Positions 8,656 to 18,879 of a DNA stretch of 64,000 bases are shown here, piece after piece. Positions within the stretch are counted from its first letter, which is position 1. Each line of letters starts with the position of its first letter. The translations under genes and the position numbers were made by a program. The notes under the pieces are model-generated. The model saw only the letters and a program-made list of their open reading frames with translations. It was not told the origin of the DNA and searched no databases. The stretch is from Candidatus Thiodiazotropha sp. (ex Monitilora ramsayi) (GTDB taxonomy: Bacteria > Pseudomonadota > Gammaproteobacteria > Chromatiales > Chromatiaceae), in contig JAHXIP010000003.1 in NCBI GenBank assembly GCA_025655575.1, positions 1-64,000 on the forward strand, read 5' to 3'.

Positions 8656-9915
8656 CTAGAAGCGCCAGCCATAGGTGATCTCCAGCTCCGTCTGTTCCAT
8701 ATAGAGGGTACCGGTCTGACCGCTGGTGTTGGGGTTGGTCCCTTTCACCGCTTCGCGGGGTGAGTGTGTGAGTGACAGGGTGAGTTCATTTCCGTTATTC
8801 AGTTGCCTTGTGAAGCCGACGGAGAAATGATCCCTTCCTACCGCAGGTGCAAGTATGTTCAGCAAGGCCTGGTTTGGTGGAATGATCTGGTTGCTGTGGC
8901 TATAGCCTGCGCGCAATACCGTGGCTTGATCGTACTGCCAGCGGATACCAGCTTTAAGTATCTTTGCATCTTCCCACCCGCCACCGATCCCGTCGTCGGC
9001 ACCCAGTATCGGCATCATCAGCGGTATATTGTTCGGATTGCCGACAGCCGCGATGTTGCTGTAGTAGATGCGCTGATAATCGAGAGCAAAAGACAGTTCG
9101 TCGGTGGCCTGAATGGCAACGCCTGCCTGAAACGAAGCAGGTATGTCGAAATCCCCCTGCTCTGCAAACAGGCCCCGGTAGTCATCGAACTCGGTCATCG
9201 CCATTCTGGACTGGACACCCAGTCCGAAGGCAATCTGATCAGTGGGCCGATAGTTGAGACCGAGACTGAGGCCCATGCCGTAGGCATAATCGAAACCGTT
9301 ATCGGTGACCTGGTCCGGATAGAATGAGACTGCACCAAAGGGCTTAAGACCCCGCGCCCGGAATGCCTGCATAGCCAAGACGGGTGCGACACCCAATGAC
9401 AGCTTCTCTGAGGCATTGTATGAATAGGGAACATGCAGCATGAGCTGGTAGAGATCGACACCCGTGGGGGCCGTAGCTTCCCAACCCGGTCGTTGGAAAT
9501 ATCTGAAGATGGCTTCGTCGTATTCAGTATTGAGTCCGTTGAGGACAGCAGCAAGCCCGATTGAACTGACTTCATCGATCTGTCGGCTATAGGCGAATTG
9601 GGGAATCAGAAAAAAGCTGTTTTTGCTCTCGTATTCATTGGGAGCGATCTGAACAGGCCCTGTTGCATCATCGTTTGCCCGGAAGCCCCGTTCAGGCAGG
9701 AAGAGCGAACCACCGAAATCCAAGCGGGAACCCACCAGCGACAGATTGGCCGGGTTCAGCGCCCCACTCGACGCCTCTTCTGGCAGTGCCACACCAGCGC
9801 CTGCCATGCCTTTGCTCTTGGTCCCGATACCATGAGAAAAGTAACCGTTTGTGGCGTACAGATCGGCACTACAGAAGAGCAGGAAAAGCAGTATTATTTT
9901 TTTCATTTTGTTCAT
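8656..9915 (-). CDS. FadL/OmpP1/TodX-family outer membrane transporter
   Basis: About 419 residues from the ATG at 9915. The longer frame up to 9975 adds 20 residues without signal-peptide character, whereas MNKMKKIILLFLLFCSADLYA is a typical signal sequence. The mature protein starts TNGYFSHGIGTKSKGMAGAG and contains NPANLSL, the FadL-family hatch signature. The rest alternates polar and hydrophobic residues as in a beta-barrel and ends in an aromatic residue (YGWRF), as outer membrane proteins do. The family takes up long-chain fatty acids or other hydrophobic compounds. The substrate cannot be told. The gene converges on the glutaredoxin gene with a 12-bp gap. Confidence 0.9.
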   Translation of the reverse strand: MNKMKKIILLFLLFCSADLYATNGYFSHGIGTKSKGMAGAGVALPEEASSGALNPANLSLVGSRLDFGGSLFLPERGFRANDDATGPVQIAPNEYESKNSFFLIPQFAYSRQIDEVSSIGLAAVLNGLNTEYDEAIFRYFQRPGWEATAPTGVDLYQLMLHVPYSYNASEKLSLGVAPVLAMQAFRARGLKPFGAVSFYPDQVTDNGFDYAYGMGLSLGLNYRPTDQIAFGLGVQSRMAMTEFDDYRGLFAEQGDFDIPASFQAGVAIQATDELSFALDYQRIYYSNIAAVGNPNNIPLMMPILGADDGIGGGWEDAKILKAGIRWQYDQATVLRAGYSHSNQIIPPNQALLNILAPAVGRDHFSVGFTRQLNNGNELTLSLTHSPREAVKGTNPNTSGQTGTLYMEQTELEITYGWRF

Positions 9916-10135
9916 CGGAAAACAACTGTGTGAAACGCTAAATTTGCTATGACTGACGCTTGCGAAATATATCACTATCCACTAGCCGGACATATACGGG
10001 TAAAACAACTATTTACATTGATATCGTTTCTGGTACTCGGTTTAAGAGAGCTTATGACTATTCCTAAGTAATAGAAGAAAGCATGAATTGCGGGGCAATA
10101 TTTTTATCCCATTTCTCAAACCCTATGAAAATCAG

Positions 10136-12163
10136 CTAATCCAACGTAATTATCCGACTCTCAGGCCCCGTCACCACCCAGCGAGTACCGGACCAGGCAA
10201 CACCGTATAGATTGCCATAATTCGCAGGGGTCGGAGATTGAAGCCATGTCACACCATCTGTAGAAGTGAGGATGGTACTGGCATTCCCCACCGCCATGAA
10301 TTGCGAACCACTCCAGGTCACCTCGTTGAGTGTCTCACCCACGCCGGAAGTTTGCTGTGTCCATGTGATGCCATCTGACGAGGTGAGCACGACTCCCGTA
10401 TCTCCGACTGCGGCAAAAGACGACCCGGACCAGGTCACTGCACGAAGATGGGTGGCGATACCTGAACTTCGGATTGTCCAGGTGATCGCATCGGGAGAGG
10501 TAATGACAGTACCGTTAAAGCCAATGGAGACATACTGTGAACCCGACCAGGTAATGTCGGTAAGAAACTCTGACGTACCGCTGGGACGGTAAGTGGTGGC
10601 AACGCCATCGGGTGAAGTGTAGACACGTCCCAGGTCTCCCACGCTTACGAACTGTGTACCTGACCAAACCACACCATCAAACACCGAGGTAGCACCGATC
10701 CAGTCGCGGGTTGGCCAACTGCTGCCGTCCGGTGACGACAGGTAATAGGTTTGTGCCCCGGCAACATAACGCGAAGGGGAGTAGGCAATGTCGCGCATAA
10801 AGTCATCGGCATGACCCGTGTTACCAATACTCCACGCAAGCCCATCGGCAGATGTAAAAGTCTTGCCATAGTGCCCGACGGCAAAAAATTGTGAACCGGT
10901 CCAGATAACATTGCGGATATCGGCGCCGGAAGAACGGGTCGTCCAATGGATACCGTCGGTGGATGTTGTGATCTCACCCAGATTGCCCGCGGCAACAAAA
11001 CGGCTGCCGTCCCACAGGATGTCATTCAGCCCCGGTAATGGGTCTACGCCAACCTGCTCGGTCCAGACACTACCGTCGGGAGAGGTCCGGATAAGGCCGT
11101 TGACATCAACGAGCGCAAACAGGCCAAGTGAATTCGACCAGGCAATGGCTCGCCAGAGCCCTGGCACCGACTGGACACTCCAGTTCACAGCATCTGCTGA
11201 AGTCAGCAGAACTGAAGTACCCACAGCGACATAAGAAGAACCGTTCCAGTCGAGATCGACCAGTGAATTGGTAGTGCCTGAGCTCTGTAGCGTCCAGGTT
11301 ACACTATCTGGAGACGTCAGAATGGCGCCGTTATCCCCCAGCGCAGTGAAGTGGTTGTTGCTCCAGACAACCCGCCTGAGTGACGCCGTGGTGCCGGAGG
11401 TCTGCGGTATCCAATCGATACCGTTGGTTGACGTGATGATCGTACCCAGGTCACCCACAGCAGACAGGAGAGAACCCGACCATGTGAGTGAATTGATATC
11501 GTAGGAGAGTTCACGTACTGACCAATCGACGCCATTCGGAGAAGTGAAGAGCCAACCGGCGCTATTGACCCCAACGTACTGTGAGCCCATCCAGGTAACA
11601 TCATGCAAGGCAAGCGGGGTTGATAGCCGATTGGAACTCATAGCTTCCCAGGACAGGGCATCAGATGACTTAAAAAAGTAACTGTCATCCCCCACAGCCA
11701 GATATTCACTGCCGTTCCATTCGATGGCACGCAGTGACATATCGCGGCCGGAAAGCCGCAGGGTCCAATTCTCAGTAACGGCTAAACAGACACTTGCACT
11801 TTGGGATGACTCATTCCCCGCAGCGTCATAGGCGGAAACTGAATAACAGTAAGTGTTACCCGTACTGACACTGGTATCCGTTGTGGAGACCCCTGGTACG
11901 GAACTCATAAGTCCACCATCCCGGTAAACGTTATAACCTGTAACACCGACATCGTCACTGGACGGATTCCAACTGATATTGATCTGGGAACTGGAAGCGA
12001 GGATCAATTGCAATCCGCTGGGTGTGAGTGGTGCAAGGACATCACCAGTACCTACGGTTCCTCCACCACTACCGCTACCACCACCTCCGCATGACGAAAG
12101 CATCATCGATACAAATAGCATAAAGAGAGGAAAAATCGTCTGGGAGTTGAATTGTCTAATCAC
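10136..12163 (-). CDS. Lipoprotein with FN3 domain and two predicted beta-propellers
   Basis: 675 residues from a GTG. A lipoprotein signal ends at Cys25 (MLSSC), followed by a glycine/serine linker. One fibronectin type III domain follows at about 45-128 (SSSQINISWNPSSDDVG, YNVYRDG, YCYSVSAYDAAGNES). The remaining 540 residues are 13-14 tandem copies of a repeat of about 38-40 residues with the pattern L-x-x-V-x-W-S-G-S-x-F-x-A-V-G, then I-x-T-S-x-D-G-x-x-W. Each repeat has the look of one propeller blade, so 14 copies would make two seven-bladed propellers. It is probably a cell-surface binding protein. Ligand and partner are unknown. Confidence 0.8.
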   Translation of the reverse strand: MIRQFNSQTIFPLFMLFVSMMLSSCGGGGSGSGGGTVGTGDVLAPLTPSGLQLILASSSQINISWNPSSDDVGVTGYNVYRDGGLMSSVPGVSTTDTSVSTGNTYCYSVSAYDAAGNESSQSASVCLAVTENWTLRLSGRDMSLRAIEWNGSEYLAVGDDSYFFKSSDALSWEAMSSNRLSTPLALHDVTWMGSQYVGVNSAGWLFTSPNGVDWSVRELSYDINSLTWSGSLLSAVGDLGTIITSTNGIDWIPQTSGTTASLRRVVWSNNHFTALGDNGAILTSPDSVTWTLQSSGTTNSLVDLDWNGSSYVAVGTSVLLTSADAVNWSVQSVPGLWRAIAWSNSLGLFALVDVNGLIRTSPDGSVWTEQVGVDPLPGLNDILWDGSRFVAAGNLGEITTSTDGIHWTTRSSGADIRNVIWTGSQFFAVGHYGKTFTSADGLAWSIGNTGHADDFMRDIAYSPSRYVAGAQTYYLSSPDGSSWPTRDWIGATSVFDGVVWSGTQFVSVGDLGRVYTSPDGVATTYRPSGTSEFLTDITWSGSQYVSIGFNGTVITSPDAITWTIRSSGIATHLRAVTWSGSSFAAVGDTGVVLTSSDGITWTQQTSGVGETLNEVTWSGSQFMAVGNASTILTSTDGVTWLQSPTPANYGNLYGVAWSGTRWVVTGPESRIITLD

Positions 12164-12450
12164 GGCTTATCCAGATAATAATGATGAACTACATAGGAGT
12201 TATTTGATTCTCAATCGGCTGATTGTCGTTATGCTGTACTGAGCAGGTTGCTCTTTTGTGCACTCCGTCTCAAGGAAGTGTATTTTGGATTTTGCTGAGT
12301 GGCTTATGCATAGGCAATAGCTGACATGTAAGTTCACAATTCACGAATAAAGCGCATCAATATCGAATGACGCATATTCCCTGCACATCATTCTTGTTGC
12401 CATTGAAAAAAGCGGTGTCTCTATCAACTGAAGGCCACAGGGTTGGTGGT

Positions 12451-15400
12451 TCAAGAGGCTCTTTTTCGATAGTCGACCTTTACCGAATCCGCGCCGGTCA
12501 ACTTTTCCAGTCGACGCAGCAGCTCATCGGTGGGATTGACCCGCCACTCCTGTCCCAACAGGATGTCACCGCTGGCTTGTGCACTCTGGTAGTGGAGACG
12601 AATACCGGTGGTACCGCCGCGGAAGGGGCTGAGTATATGTTGTAGCTGTTCCCGGAATCCCGAGGCATCGAGCCCGTTGAGTTTTACCCTGACATTTAGC
12701 AGGCCCGCATAGTGGGCACGGGCCTGTTCGAAGGTAAGAACATTGTCGATGCGGATACTCAGGCCGCCACGGAACTCATCGTAATTCAGGCCGCCCGAGA
12801 CGACCAGGATCTTGTCTGCGGAGACCAACTCCCGGTGTGTTTCATAGGCGTCGCTGAACAGGGTGCATTCAATACGACCGCTGCGGTCGTCCAGCAACAC
12901 CGTGCCCATGCGACCCCGTTGGGTCTGCCGATGAGTGGCGGTGACCACCAGACCCGCCACCACCACGGGCACCCCTCTGCGTCGTTGCCCCGGTGCACCA
13001 TTGCTGTCGAGACTGAGATCACCGATACGGCTCGAGGTAACCTGCCCCAGTTCATCCGCATAACGATCAATGGGGTGGCCGGTGAGATAGAGACCGAGCG
13101 TCTCTTTCTCCGCCGTCAGTCGTTGTTGCTCCTCCCACTCTTCGATGTCATCGGGAATCACCTGAGCATGGCTCGCCTCGGTGGGTTGCGGGTCGCCCAT
13201 GCCGAACAGGTCGTTTTGACCCACCTCCTGCATGGCGTTGTGCTGTTCGGCCAGCTTCAGCGCCAGCGGCAACTGTTGCATGAGAGTCGCACGATTCTTG
13301 CCCAGGCCATCCAGTGCGCCGGCACGGACCAGTGACTCCAACACCCGACGGTTAACTTTACGTAAGTCAATACGGCGACAGAAGGCGAAGATATCATCAT
13401 AGGGGCCGTTGGTGTTCCGCTCATGAATGATCGACTCGATGGCCGACTCCCCCACTCCTTTGATGGCGCCCAATCCATAGACCACGGTTTTATCGTCTAC
13501 GGCGGTGAACTTGTATTCGGAGAGGTTGACCTGGGGCGGCTCCACCTTGAGTTTCATGCGGCGACACTCATCGATCAGCGGCACCACCTTGTCGGTGTTA
13601 TCCATATCCGCCGAGCAGACCGCCGCCATGAAGGGTGCCGGGTAGTGGGCCTTGAGCCACATGGTCTGATAAGAGACCAGGGCATAAGCGGCTGAGTGAG
13701 ACTTGTTGAAGCCGTAACCGGCGAACTTCTCCATCAGGTCGAAGATGTAGCGGGCGGTCTCCTCTTCCACCCCCCTTTCCACCGCACCCTTGCGGAAAAT
13801 CTCGCCCTGTTTGGCCATCTCTTCCGGCTTCTTCTTGCCCATGGCACGGCGCAACAGGTCAGCGCCGCCGAGGGAGTAACCCGCCAGCACCTGGGCGATC
13901 TGCATGACCTGCTCCTGGTAGAGGATGACACCGTAGGTGGGTTTGAGGATCGGTTCCAGTTCGGGGTGGGGATAGGCTACCTGAGCGCGACCGTGTTTGC
14001 GGTTGATGAAATCGTCCACCATACCGGATTGCAGCGGTCCGGGGCGGAACAGGGCCACCAGGGCGGTGATGTCGTCGAAACAGTCTGGCTGGAGTTTCTT
14101 GACCAACTCCTTCATGCCACGGGATTCCAACTGAAATACCGCCGTGGTCGCTGCACTTTTCAACAGTCTGAACGAGGCCTCGTCGTCCATCGGAATGACA
14201 TTGATATCGATCGGCGCCTGGCCCGCTTTATCCCGCTCGGCATTGACCGCCTTGAGCGCCCAGTCGACGATGGTCAGGGTACGCAGGCCGAGGAAGTCGA
14301 ATTTGACCAGACCCACTTTCTCCACGTCGTCCTTGTCGAACTGGGTCACCAGACCCTCGCCGTTGGCCTCGCAGTAGAGCGGCGTAAAGTCGGTCAGCAG
14401 ACCGGGGGAGATGACCACGCCACCGGCATGCTTGCCGGCGTTGCGGGCACAGCCCTCCAGCTTCTTGGCCATCTCGATGAGTTCATTCACCTCTTCGTCG
14501 TTGCGATAGGCCTCCTTGAGATCGTCACTCTCTTCCAGCGCCTTATCGAGGGTCATGCCGATCTCGAAGGGGATCATCTTGGCCACCCGGTCGGTGAAAC
14601 CGTAGGGGTGACCGAGTACCCGGCCCACATCGCGCACCACCGCTTTGGCCGCCATGGAGCCGTAGGTAATGATCTGCGAGACCGAGTCGCGCCCGTAGCG
14701 ACGGGCCACGTAGTCGATCACCAGATCGCGCTTGTCCATGCAGAAGTCGACATCGAAATCGGGCATGGAGACGCGTTCCGGATTGAGGAAACGTTCGAAC
14801 AGCAGTTCATGCTCGATGGGATCGAGATCGGTGATCTTGAGGGCGTAGGCCACCAGGGAACCGGCACCGGAGCCACGCCCCGGCCCTACCGGGATATCGT
14901 TATCCTTGGCCCACTGGATGAAGTCGGCCACGATCAGGAAGTAGCCGGGAAATCCCATGCTGTTGATCACATCGAGCTCTATCTGCAGGCGCTCGTCGTA
15001 GACCTTGCGCTGTTCTACGAAATCAGCAGCTTCGGTATCGAGGATACGAGCCAGCCGCCACTCCAGTCCCTTGCGTGACTCGGCGGCGAGGAACTCCTCG
15101 ATGGTCATCCCCTCGGGGATGGGAAAATCGGGCAGGAAGTTTTCCCCCAGGGTCAACTCGATAGTGCAGCGCTTGGCGATCTCGACGCTGTTCTGCAGCG
15201 CCTCGGGAATGTCGGAGAAGAGTGCCTGCATCTCTTCCGCCGTGCGCAGGTATTGTTGTTCGCTGTAGTGCTTGGGTCGCCGGGGGTCATCGATAGTACG
15301 TCCCTCGTGGATACAGACCCGGACCTCGTGAGCATCAAAATCCCCAGCCTTGAGGAAATGCACATCGTTGGTCGCCACCACCGGCACCCCGTAATCGGCT

Positions 15401-15963
15401 GCCAGAGTGACGCTCTCGTGCAGACAGCGCTCTTCGTCGGGTCGACCGGTACGGTGCAGTTCCAGATAGTAGCGATCGCCGAACATCGCCAGCCATTCAC
15501 CCAGCAGCTTCTCCGCCTCTGCCGCATTGCCTGCCAACAACGCATGGCCCACGTCGCCGTAACGACCGGCGGAGAGTGCGATCAACCCGTCGGTATTGCC
15601 CGACAGCCAGTCCCGCTCCATCAGCGGACGACCCAGGTGCTGCCCTTCTCGATAGCTGCGTGATACCAGGCGGGTCAGATTCTTGTAGCCCACCTGGTTC
15701 TGCACCAGCAGTACCAGGCGAAAGGGTTTATTGGCATCCTCGGGATTGCGGATCCAGGCATCCACTCCGGCGATGGGCTTGACCCCGGCGGCCAGCGCCG
15801 CCTGATAGAAACGTACTAATGCAAATAGGTTTGACTGATCGGTCAGCGCCACCGCCGGCATGCCGCTCTCCGCCACCTGCTTGACCAGGGGTTTGACCCG
15901 TACCAAGCCATCCACCAGCGAGTATTCGGAGTGGACACGGAGATGAACGAAGGTAGCTTCCAT
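12451..15963 (-). CDS. dnaE: DNA polymerase III alpha subunit
   Basis: 1170 residues, the normal DnaE1 length. The PHP domain opens the protein (FVHLRVHSEYSLVDGL). The polymerase core has GPGRGSGAGSLVAY and the catalytic aspartates in PDFDVDFCMD near residues 400-404, followed by the thumb and fingers (GYGFNKSHSAAYALVSY), a helix-hairpin-helix region and a C-terminal OB-fold. It is the replicative polymerase of the chromosome. It follows rnhB as in many Gammaproteobacteria. The accA gene that commonly follows dnaE is not here: 287 bp downstream begins the propeller lipoprotein instead. Confidence 0.98.
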   Translation of the reverse strand: MEATFVHLRVHSEYSLVDGLVRVKPLVKQVAESGMPAVALTDQSNLFALVRFYQAALAAGVKPIAGVDAWIRNPEDANKPFRLVLLVQNQVGYKNLTRLVSRSYREGQHLGRPLMERDWLSGNTDGLIALSAGRYGDVGHALLAGNAAEAEKLLGEWLAMFGDRYYLELHRTGRPDEERCLHESVTLAADYGVPVVATNDVHFLKAGDFDAHEVRVCIHEGRTIDDPRRPKHYSEQQYLRTAEEMQALFSDIPEALQNSVEIAKRCTIELTLGENFLPDFPIPEGMTIEEFLAAESRKGLEWRLARILDTEAADFVEQRKVYDERLQIELDVINSMGFPGYFLIVADFIQWAKDNDIPVGPGRGSGAGSLVAYALKITDLDPIEHELLFERFLNPERVSMPDFDVDFCMDKRDLVIDYVARRYGRDSVSQIITYGSMAAKAVVRDVGRVLGHPYGFTDRVAKMIPFEIGMTLDKALEESDDLKEAYRNDEEVNELIEMAKKLEGCARNAGKHAGGVVISPGLLTDFTPLYCEANGEGLVTQFDKDDVEKVGLVKFDFLGLRTLTIVDWALKAVNAERDKAGQAPIDINVIPMDDEASFRLLKSAATTAVFQLESRGMKELVKKLQPDCFDDITALVALFRPGPLQSGMVDDFINRKHGRAQVAYPHPELEPILKPTYGVILYQEQVMQIAQVLAGYSLGGADLLRRAMGKKKPEEMAKQGEIFRKGAVERGVEEETARYIFDLMEKFAGYGFNKSHSAAYALVSYQTMWLKAHYPAPFMAAVCSADMDNTDKVVPLIDECRRMKLKVEPPQVNLSEYKFTAVDDKTVVYGLGAIKGVGESAIESIIHERNTNGPYDDIFAFCRRIDLRKVNRRVLESLVRAGALDGLGKNRATLMQQLPLALKLAEQHNAMQEVGQNDLFGMGDPQPTEASHAQVIPDDIEEWEEQQRLTAEKETLGLYLTGHPIDRYADELGQVTSSRIGDLSLDSNGAPGQRRRGVPVVVAGLVVTATHRQTQRGRMGTVLLDDRSGRIECTLFSDAYETHRELVSADKILVVSGGLNYDEFRGGLSIRIDNVLTFEQARAHYAGLLNVRVKLNGLDASGFREQLQHILSPFRGGTTGIRLHYQSAQASGDILLGQEWRVNPTDELLRRLEKLTGADSVKVDYRKRAS

Positions 15964-16078
15964 GGGGAGTGATTCTACCCTGAAACGGGGTCAAAACATG
16001 AGCCCGGTTTTTGTCCGACGGCGACGAAAGTCTTAAAAGAAAAACTGTGCCGATAATTCTATGATTTCTCTAACAAAC

Positions 16079-16110
16079 TTAGGTTGGACCGACACAGGAG
16101 GCCCAACCTA
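16079..16110. repeat. Short inverted repeat (REP-like)
   Basis: TAGGTTGG at 16080-16087 is the exact reverse complement of CCAACCTA at 16103-16110, with a GC-rich loop. Hairpins with TAGGTTGG/CCAACCTA arms are common extragenic repeats in Proteobacteria. It lies in the dnaE-rnhB gap, just left of a second, larger inverted repeat. It could act as a transcript-stabilising or terminating hairpin, but no U-tract follows. Confidence 0.5.
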
Positions 16111-16123
16111 CGTGCTGGGGAAT

Positions 16124-16251
16124 TAATTATGAATTTTAAATGTTGAATTTTGATTTCATGAACTCGCTTCGCTCATGTTTATTCCGGCATTAAAAAAACC
16201 TGCGTGGCAGACCTAAACAATTAAAAATTCAACATTTAAAATTCACAATTA
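16124..16251. repeat. 128-bp element with 28-bp near-perfect inverted ends overlapping the rnhB 3' end
   Basis: The arms 16124-16151 and 16224-16251 are reverse complements with one mismatch in 28. Both are AT-rich (core GAATTTTAAATGTTGAATT). The interior holds ACTCGCTTCGCTC. The right arm extends into rnhB and supplies its last codons (N-C-E-F) and the TAA stop. It looks like a small non-autonomous element or extragenic palindrome. I see no transposase and no certain target duplication. Confidence 0.65.
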
Positions 16252-16841
16252 TCCAATACCCGCTGCACGGGACCGAACGAGCGGCGGTGAATCTCTGTCA
16301 CCCCCAGCACCTGTAGGGCTTCGATATGCTGTTTGGTGGGATAGCCTTTGTGTTTCGCCAAACCGTAACCGGGGTAGCGTCCATCCAGCTCGACCATCTC
16401 TCTGTCTCTGGCCACCTTGGCGATAATCGAGGCAGCGCTGATCGCCGGTTCGCTGCTATCACCACCAACGATAGTCTTGACGCTGCAGGAGAGTTGCGGT
16501 GCACGGTTACCATCCACCAGTGCCAGTTGCGGCGCGGCGGTCAAACCTGCCACCGCACGCTGCATGGCCAGCAGGCTGGCTTGCAGGATGTTGATACGGT
16601 CGATTTCATCCGGCTCGGCCCGACCCAGGGCCCAGCAGTGTGCATATTCACGGATCTGAAGGTCGAGGGCCTCACGCCGTTTCTCACTCAGCTTCTTGGA
16701 ATCAGCCAGACCCTCGATAGGCCGGTCGGGATGAAGGATGACGGCTGCCGCCACAACCGGCCCGGCCAGGGGGCCACGGCCAACCTCGTCGACCCCGGCG
16801 ATATGAATAGTGGCGTGCATCATGTCTGGTGTTGTCATCAT
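16236..16841 (-). CDS. rnhB: Ribonuclease HII
   Basis: 201 residues, the usual length. The active-site signature [15 protein letters not shown] (Asp18, Glu19) is at the start. [13 protein letters not shown] follows, then the third acidic region [10 protein letters not shown] and the conserved [10 protein letters not shown]. It removes RNA from RNA:DNA hybrids and single ribonucleotides from DNA. Its ATG overlaps the lpxB stop as ATGA, so it is translationally coupled to lpxB. The last four residues and stop codon come from the right arm of an inverted repeat, so the natural C-terminus may have been slightly altered by insertion. The catalytic core is intact. Confidence 0.96.
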   Translation of the reverse strand: MMTTPDMMHATIHIAGVDEVGRGPLAGPVVAAAVILHPDRPIEGLADSKKLSEKRREALDLQIREYAHCWALGRAEPDEIDRINILQASLLAMQRAVAGLTAAPQLALVDGNRAPQLSCSVKTIVGGDSSEPAISAASIIAKVARDREMVELDGRYPGYGLAKHKGYPTKQHIEALQVLGVTEIHRRSFGPVQRVLDNCEF

Positions 16842-17998
16842 GTTTTCCTAATGAGTGCCAGGACCGCTTCAGCCGCCTTATCCGCCGCATTGCAGCGCAG
16901 GCGTTGATGAATCTCCTGATAGTGGGCGGCGATCTCCCCACGTTTTTCCGTATCATCCAGCAAATCGAGGAGTGCCGGGCCGAGCATTTCCGGCCTGCAT
17001 GCGTCCTGGAGGAATTCTGGCGCCAGCGGCTGATCAGCCAGGAGATTGGCGATGGCCACATGGGGGATTTTCAATAGATTGAAGGTACGAATCAGCCAGT
17101 GGCTCAGTGGTGAGAGGCGGTAGCCCACCACCATCGGCCGCTTTAGCAACAGGGTCTCCAGGGTTGCTGTGCCGGAGGCAGTCAGTACCAGATCAGCAGC
17201 CCCGATCGCCTCCCTGGACTGTCCGTCCAACAAGGTGATTTTTAGATCAGGTACAAGTGCCTGCATGCGAGCGAGAAAGGCCTGCTTGACCCGCTCATTC
17301 ACCATGGGCGAGACGAACTGCAACCCGGGTCTTTGCTGGTGACACCAGCCAGCCGTTTTCAGAAAGTCATCAGCCAGACGGCCGACCTCACTCATTCGGC
17401 TACCGGGCAGCAGTGCCACGACCGGGCGCTGCGGATTGAGACCAAGCGATGCCCGAACAGCAGCGGCATCCGGCGCTTGCAGGGGGATCTGATCTGCCAG
17501 CGGGTGTCCCACATAGGCGGCATTGACCTGATAGCCACGCAGGAAATCGACCTCAAAATCGAAGATACAAAGCATCAGGTCGACGGTCTGACTGAATTTT
17601 TTTGCTCTGTCCTGGCGCCAGGCCCACACACTGGGACAGACAAAGTGAGCCGTCGTAACCCCCTCGGTTTTGAGACGCCGCTCGAGGGCTAGCATGAAAT
17701 CGGGAGCATCGACACCGATGACCAGATCGGGTCTCTCGCGTTCAAAATGGTCAGCCAGTCGTCTACGTGTTTTCAGCAGATGCGGCAGGTGCTTGAGGAT
17801 CTCGGTGAGTCCCATCACCGGGTCCATTTTGGCCAGGGAACGACAACCGGCAGCCTCCATCAGGGGACCGGTCATACCTTCAAATTGGATTTGTGGATGC
17901 CTGTTTTGCAAGGCTGTAATCAGTGCAGCGGCCAACTGGTCTCCGGAAACCTCGTTGGCCAGGATACCGATGCGGATGGGGTTGTCTTCGCTGTTCAT
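16838..17998 (-). CDS. lpxB: Lipid-A-disaccharide synthase
   Basis: 386 residues, standard for LpxB. It opens [16 protein letters not shown], where the family usually has GEASGD; the SGD core is kept. Other conserved blocks are [14 protein letters not shown], the [14 protein letters not shown] segment, [10 protein letters not shown] and [10 protein letters not shown]. It joins UDP-2,3-diacylglucosamine and lipid X to make the lipid A disaccharide at the inner face of the membrane. It sits after lpxA (about 86 bp) and overlaps rnhB by four bases, the usual gammaproteobacterial order. Confidence 0.96.
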   Translation of the reverse strand: MNSEDNPIRIGILANEVSGDQLAAALITALQNRHPQIQFEGMTGPLMEAAGCRSLAKMDPVMGLTEILKHLPHLLKTRRRLADHFERERPDLVIGVDAPDFMLALERRLKTEGVTTAHFVCPSVWAWRQDRAKKFSQTVDLMLCIFDFEVDFLRGYQVNAAYVGHPLADQIPLQAPDAAAVRASLGLNPQRPVVALLPGSRMSEVGRLADDFLKTAGWCHQQRPGLQFVSPMVNERVKQAFLARMQALVPDLKITLLDGQSREAIGAADLVLTASGTATLETLLLKRPMVVGYRLSPLSHWLIRTFNLLKIPHVAIANLLADQPLAPEFLQDACRPEMLGPALLDLLDDTEKRGEIAAHYQEIHQRLRCNAADKAAEAVLALIRKT

Positions 17999-18084
17999 CT
18001 GCTGTTATCGCCTGCCCACCTACCACGTATCCGACGGAGATGAACGATTAAGATTCTACGAGTGCGGCAGGGCCACACTGTGAA

Positions 18085-18879
18085 TTAACGCAGGATTCCC
18101 CGCCCGCTCTCTGCCAGAAAATCATGCAGGATTTTAAGGGCAGGTGTCTGCTCCAGCATCCCACCAATCTCCACACGAGCCTCTTCCAGCCTGAGTTTAG
18201 ATTTGTAGATCAACTTATATGCCCGCTTAATCTGCTGGATATCTTCTGCATTAAAACCGCGACGTCTCAATCCTTCACTGTTGATGCCATGGGGTTTTGC
18301 CGGCTGACCGGAGACCGTAACGAATGGCGGCAGGTCCATATTGACCGCCGAGCCCATGCCACAGAAGCTATGCGCACCGACACGGCCGAACTGATGCACC
18401 ATGGTAAAGCCACCGAGAATAGCATGATCACCGATCTGAACGTGGCCACCCAGTGAGGCCCCATTGGCAAGAATAATATGGTCACCAATGATGCAATCGT
18501 GGGCCACATGGATATAGGCCATGAATAGATTGTCACTGCCGATGCGGGTGATACTCTGATCCTGCACCGTACCCCGATGCAGGGTGGCACATTCGCGAAT
18601 CACGTTGCGATCACCGATCTCCAGCCTGGTCGGTTCACCGGCGTATTTCTTATCCTGCGGATCTTCCCCAACAGAAGCGAACTGATAGATACGATTGTCC
18701 CGCCCGATACGGGTTGGACCATTGATCACCACGTGGGGGCCAATGGTGGTACCACTGCCGATTTTCACCCCGGCGCCAATGACGGAGAAGGGTCCCACAG
18801 AGACCCCCTCTTCCAAATCCGCAGTGGGATCGATGACGGCTCGCTGATCGATCAGCTTCCTATCTCCCTGGCTGTACAC
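18085..18879 (-). CDS. lpxA: UDP-N-acetylglucosamine acyltransferase
   Basis: 264 residues from the ATG at 18879, which overlaps fabZ by 28 bases. It is a left-handed beta-helix of hexapeptide repeats, with [34 protein letters not shown], the AHDC motif holding the likely catalytic His, and a helical C-terminus ([21 protein letters not shown]). It transfers the 3-hydroxyacyl chain in the first step of lipid A synthesis. The start is uncertain: family members begin near the L-I-D block, which here starts with a CTG at 18855, placed as CTGA on the fabZ stop with AGGGAG eight bases before it. The ATG has only a weak ribosome binding site. Confidence 0.95.
   Translation of the reverse strand: MYSQGDRKLIDQRAVIDPTADLEEGVSVGPFSVIGAGVKIGSGTTIGPHVVINGPTRIGRDNRIYQFASVGEDPQDKKYAGEPTRLEIGDRNVIRECATLHRGTVQDQSITRIGSDNLFMAYIHVAHDCIIGDHIILANGASLGGHVQIGDHAILGGFTMVHQFGRVGAHSFCGMGSAVNMDLPPFVTVSGQPAKPHGINSEGLRRRGFNAEDIQQIKRAYKLIYKSKLRLEEARVEIGGMLEQTPALKILHDFLAESGRGILR

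Noticed and set aside
5080..8659. Identical 15-mer GTTACCAGACCCTAG at 5080-5094 and 8645-8659, both at minus-strand stop codons
   Set aside because: One or two repeated 15-mers are expected by chance in 64 kb; there is no further similarity around them.
13696..15078. 460-codon plus-strand open frame
   Set aside because: Entirely antisense to the conserved polymerase core of dnaE; the length is a side effect of codon bias in a high-GC gene.
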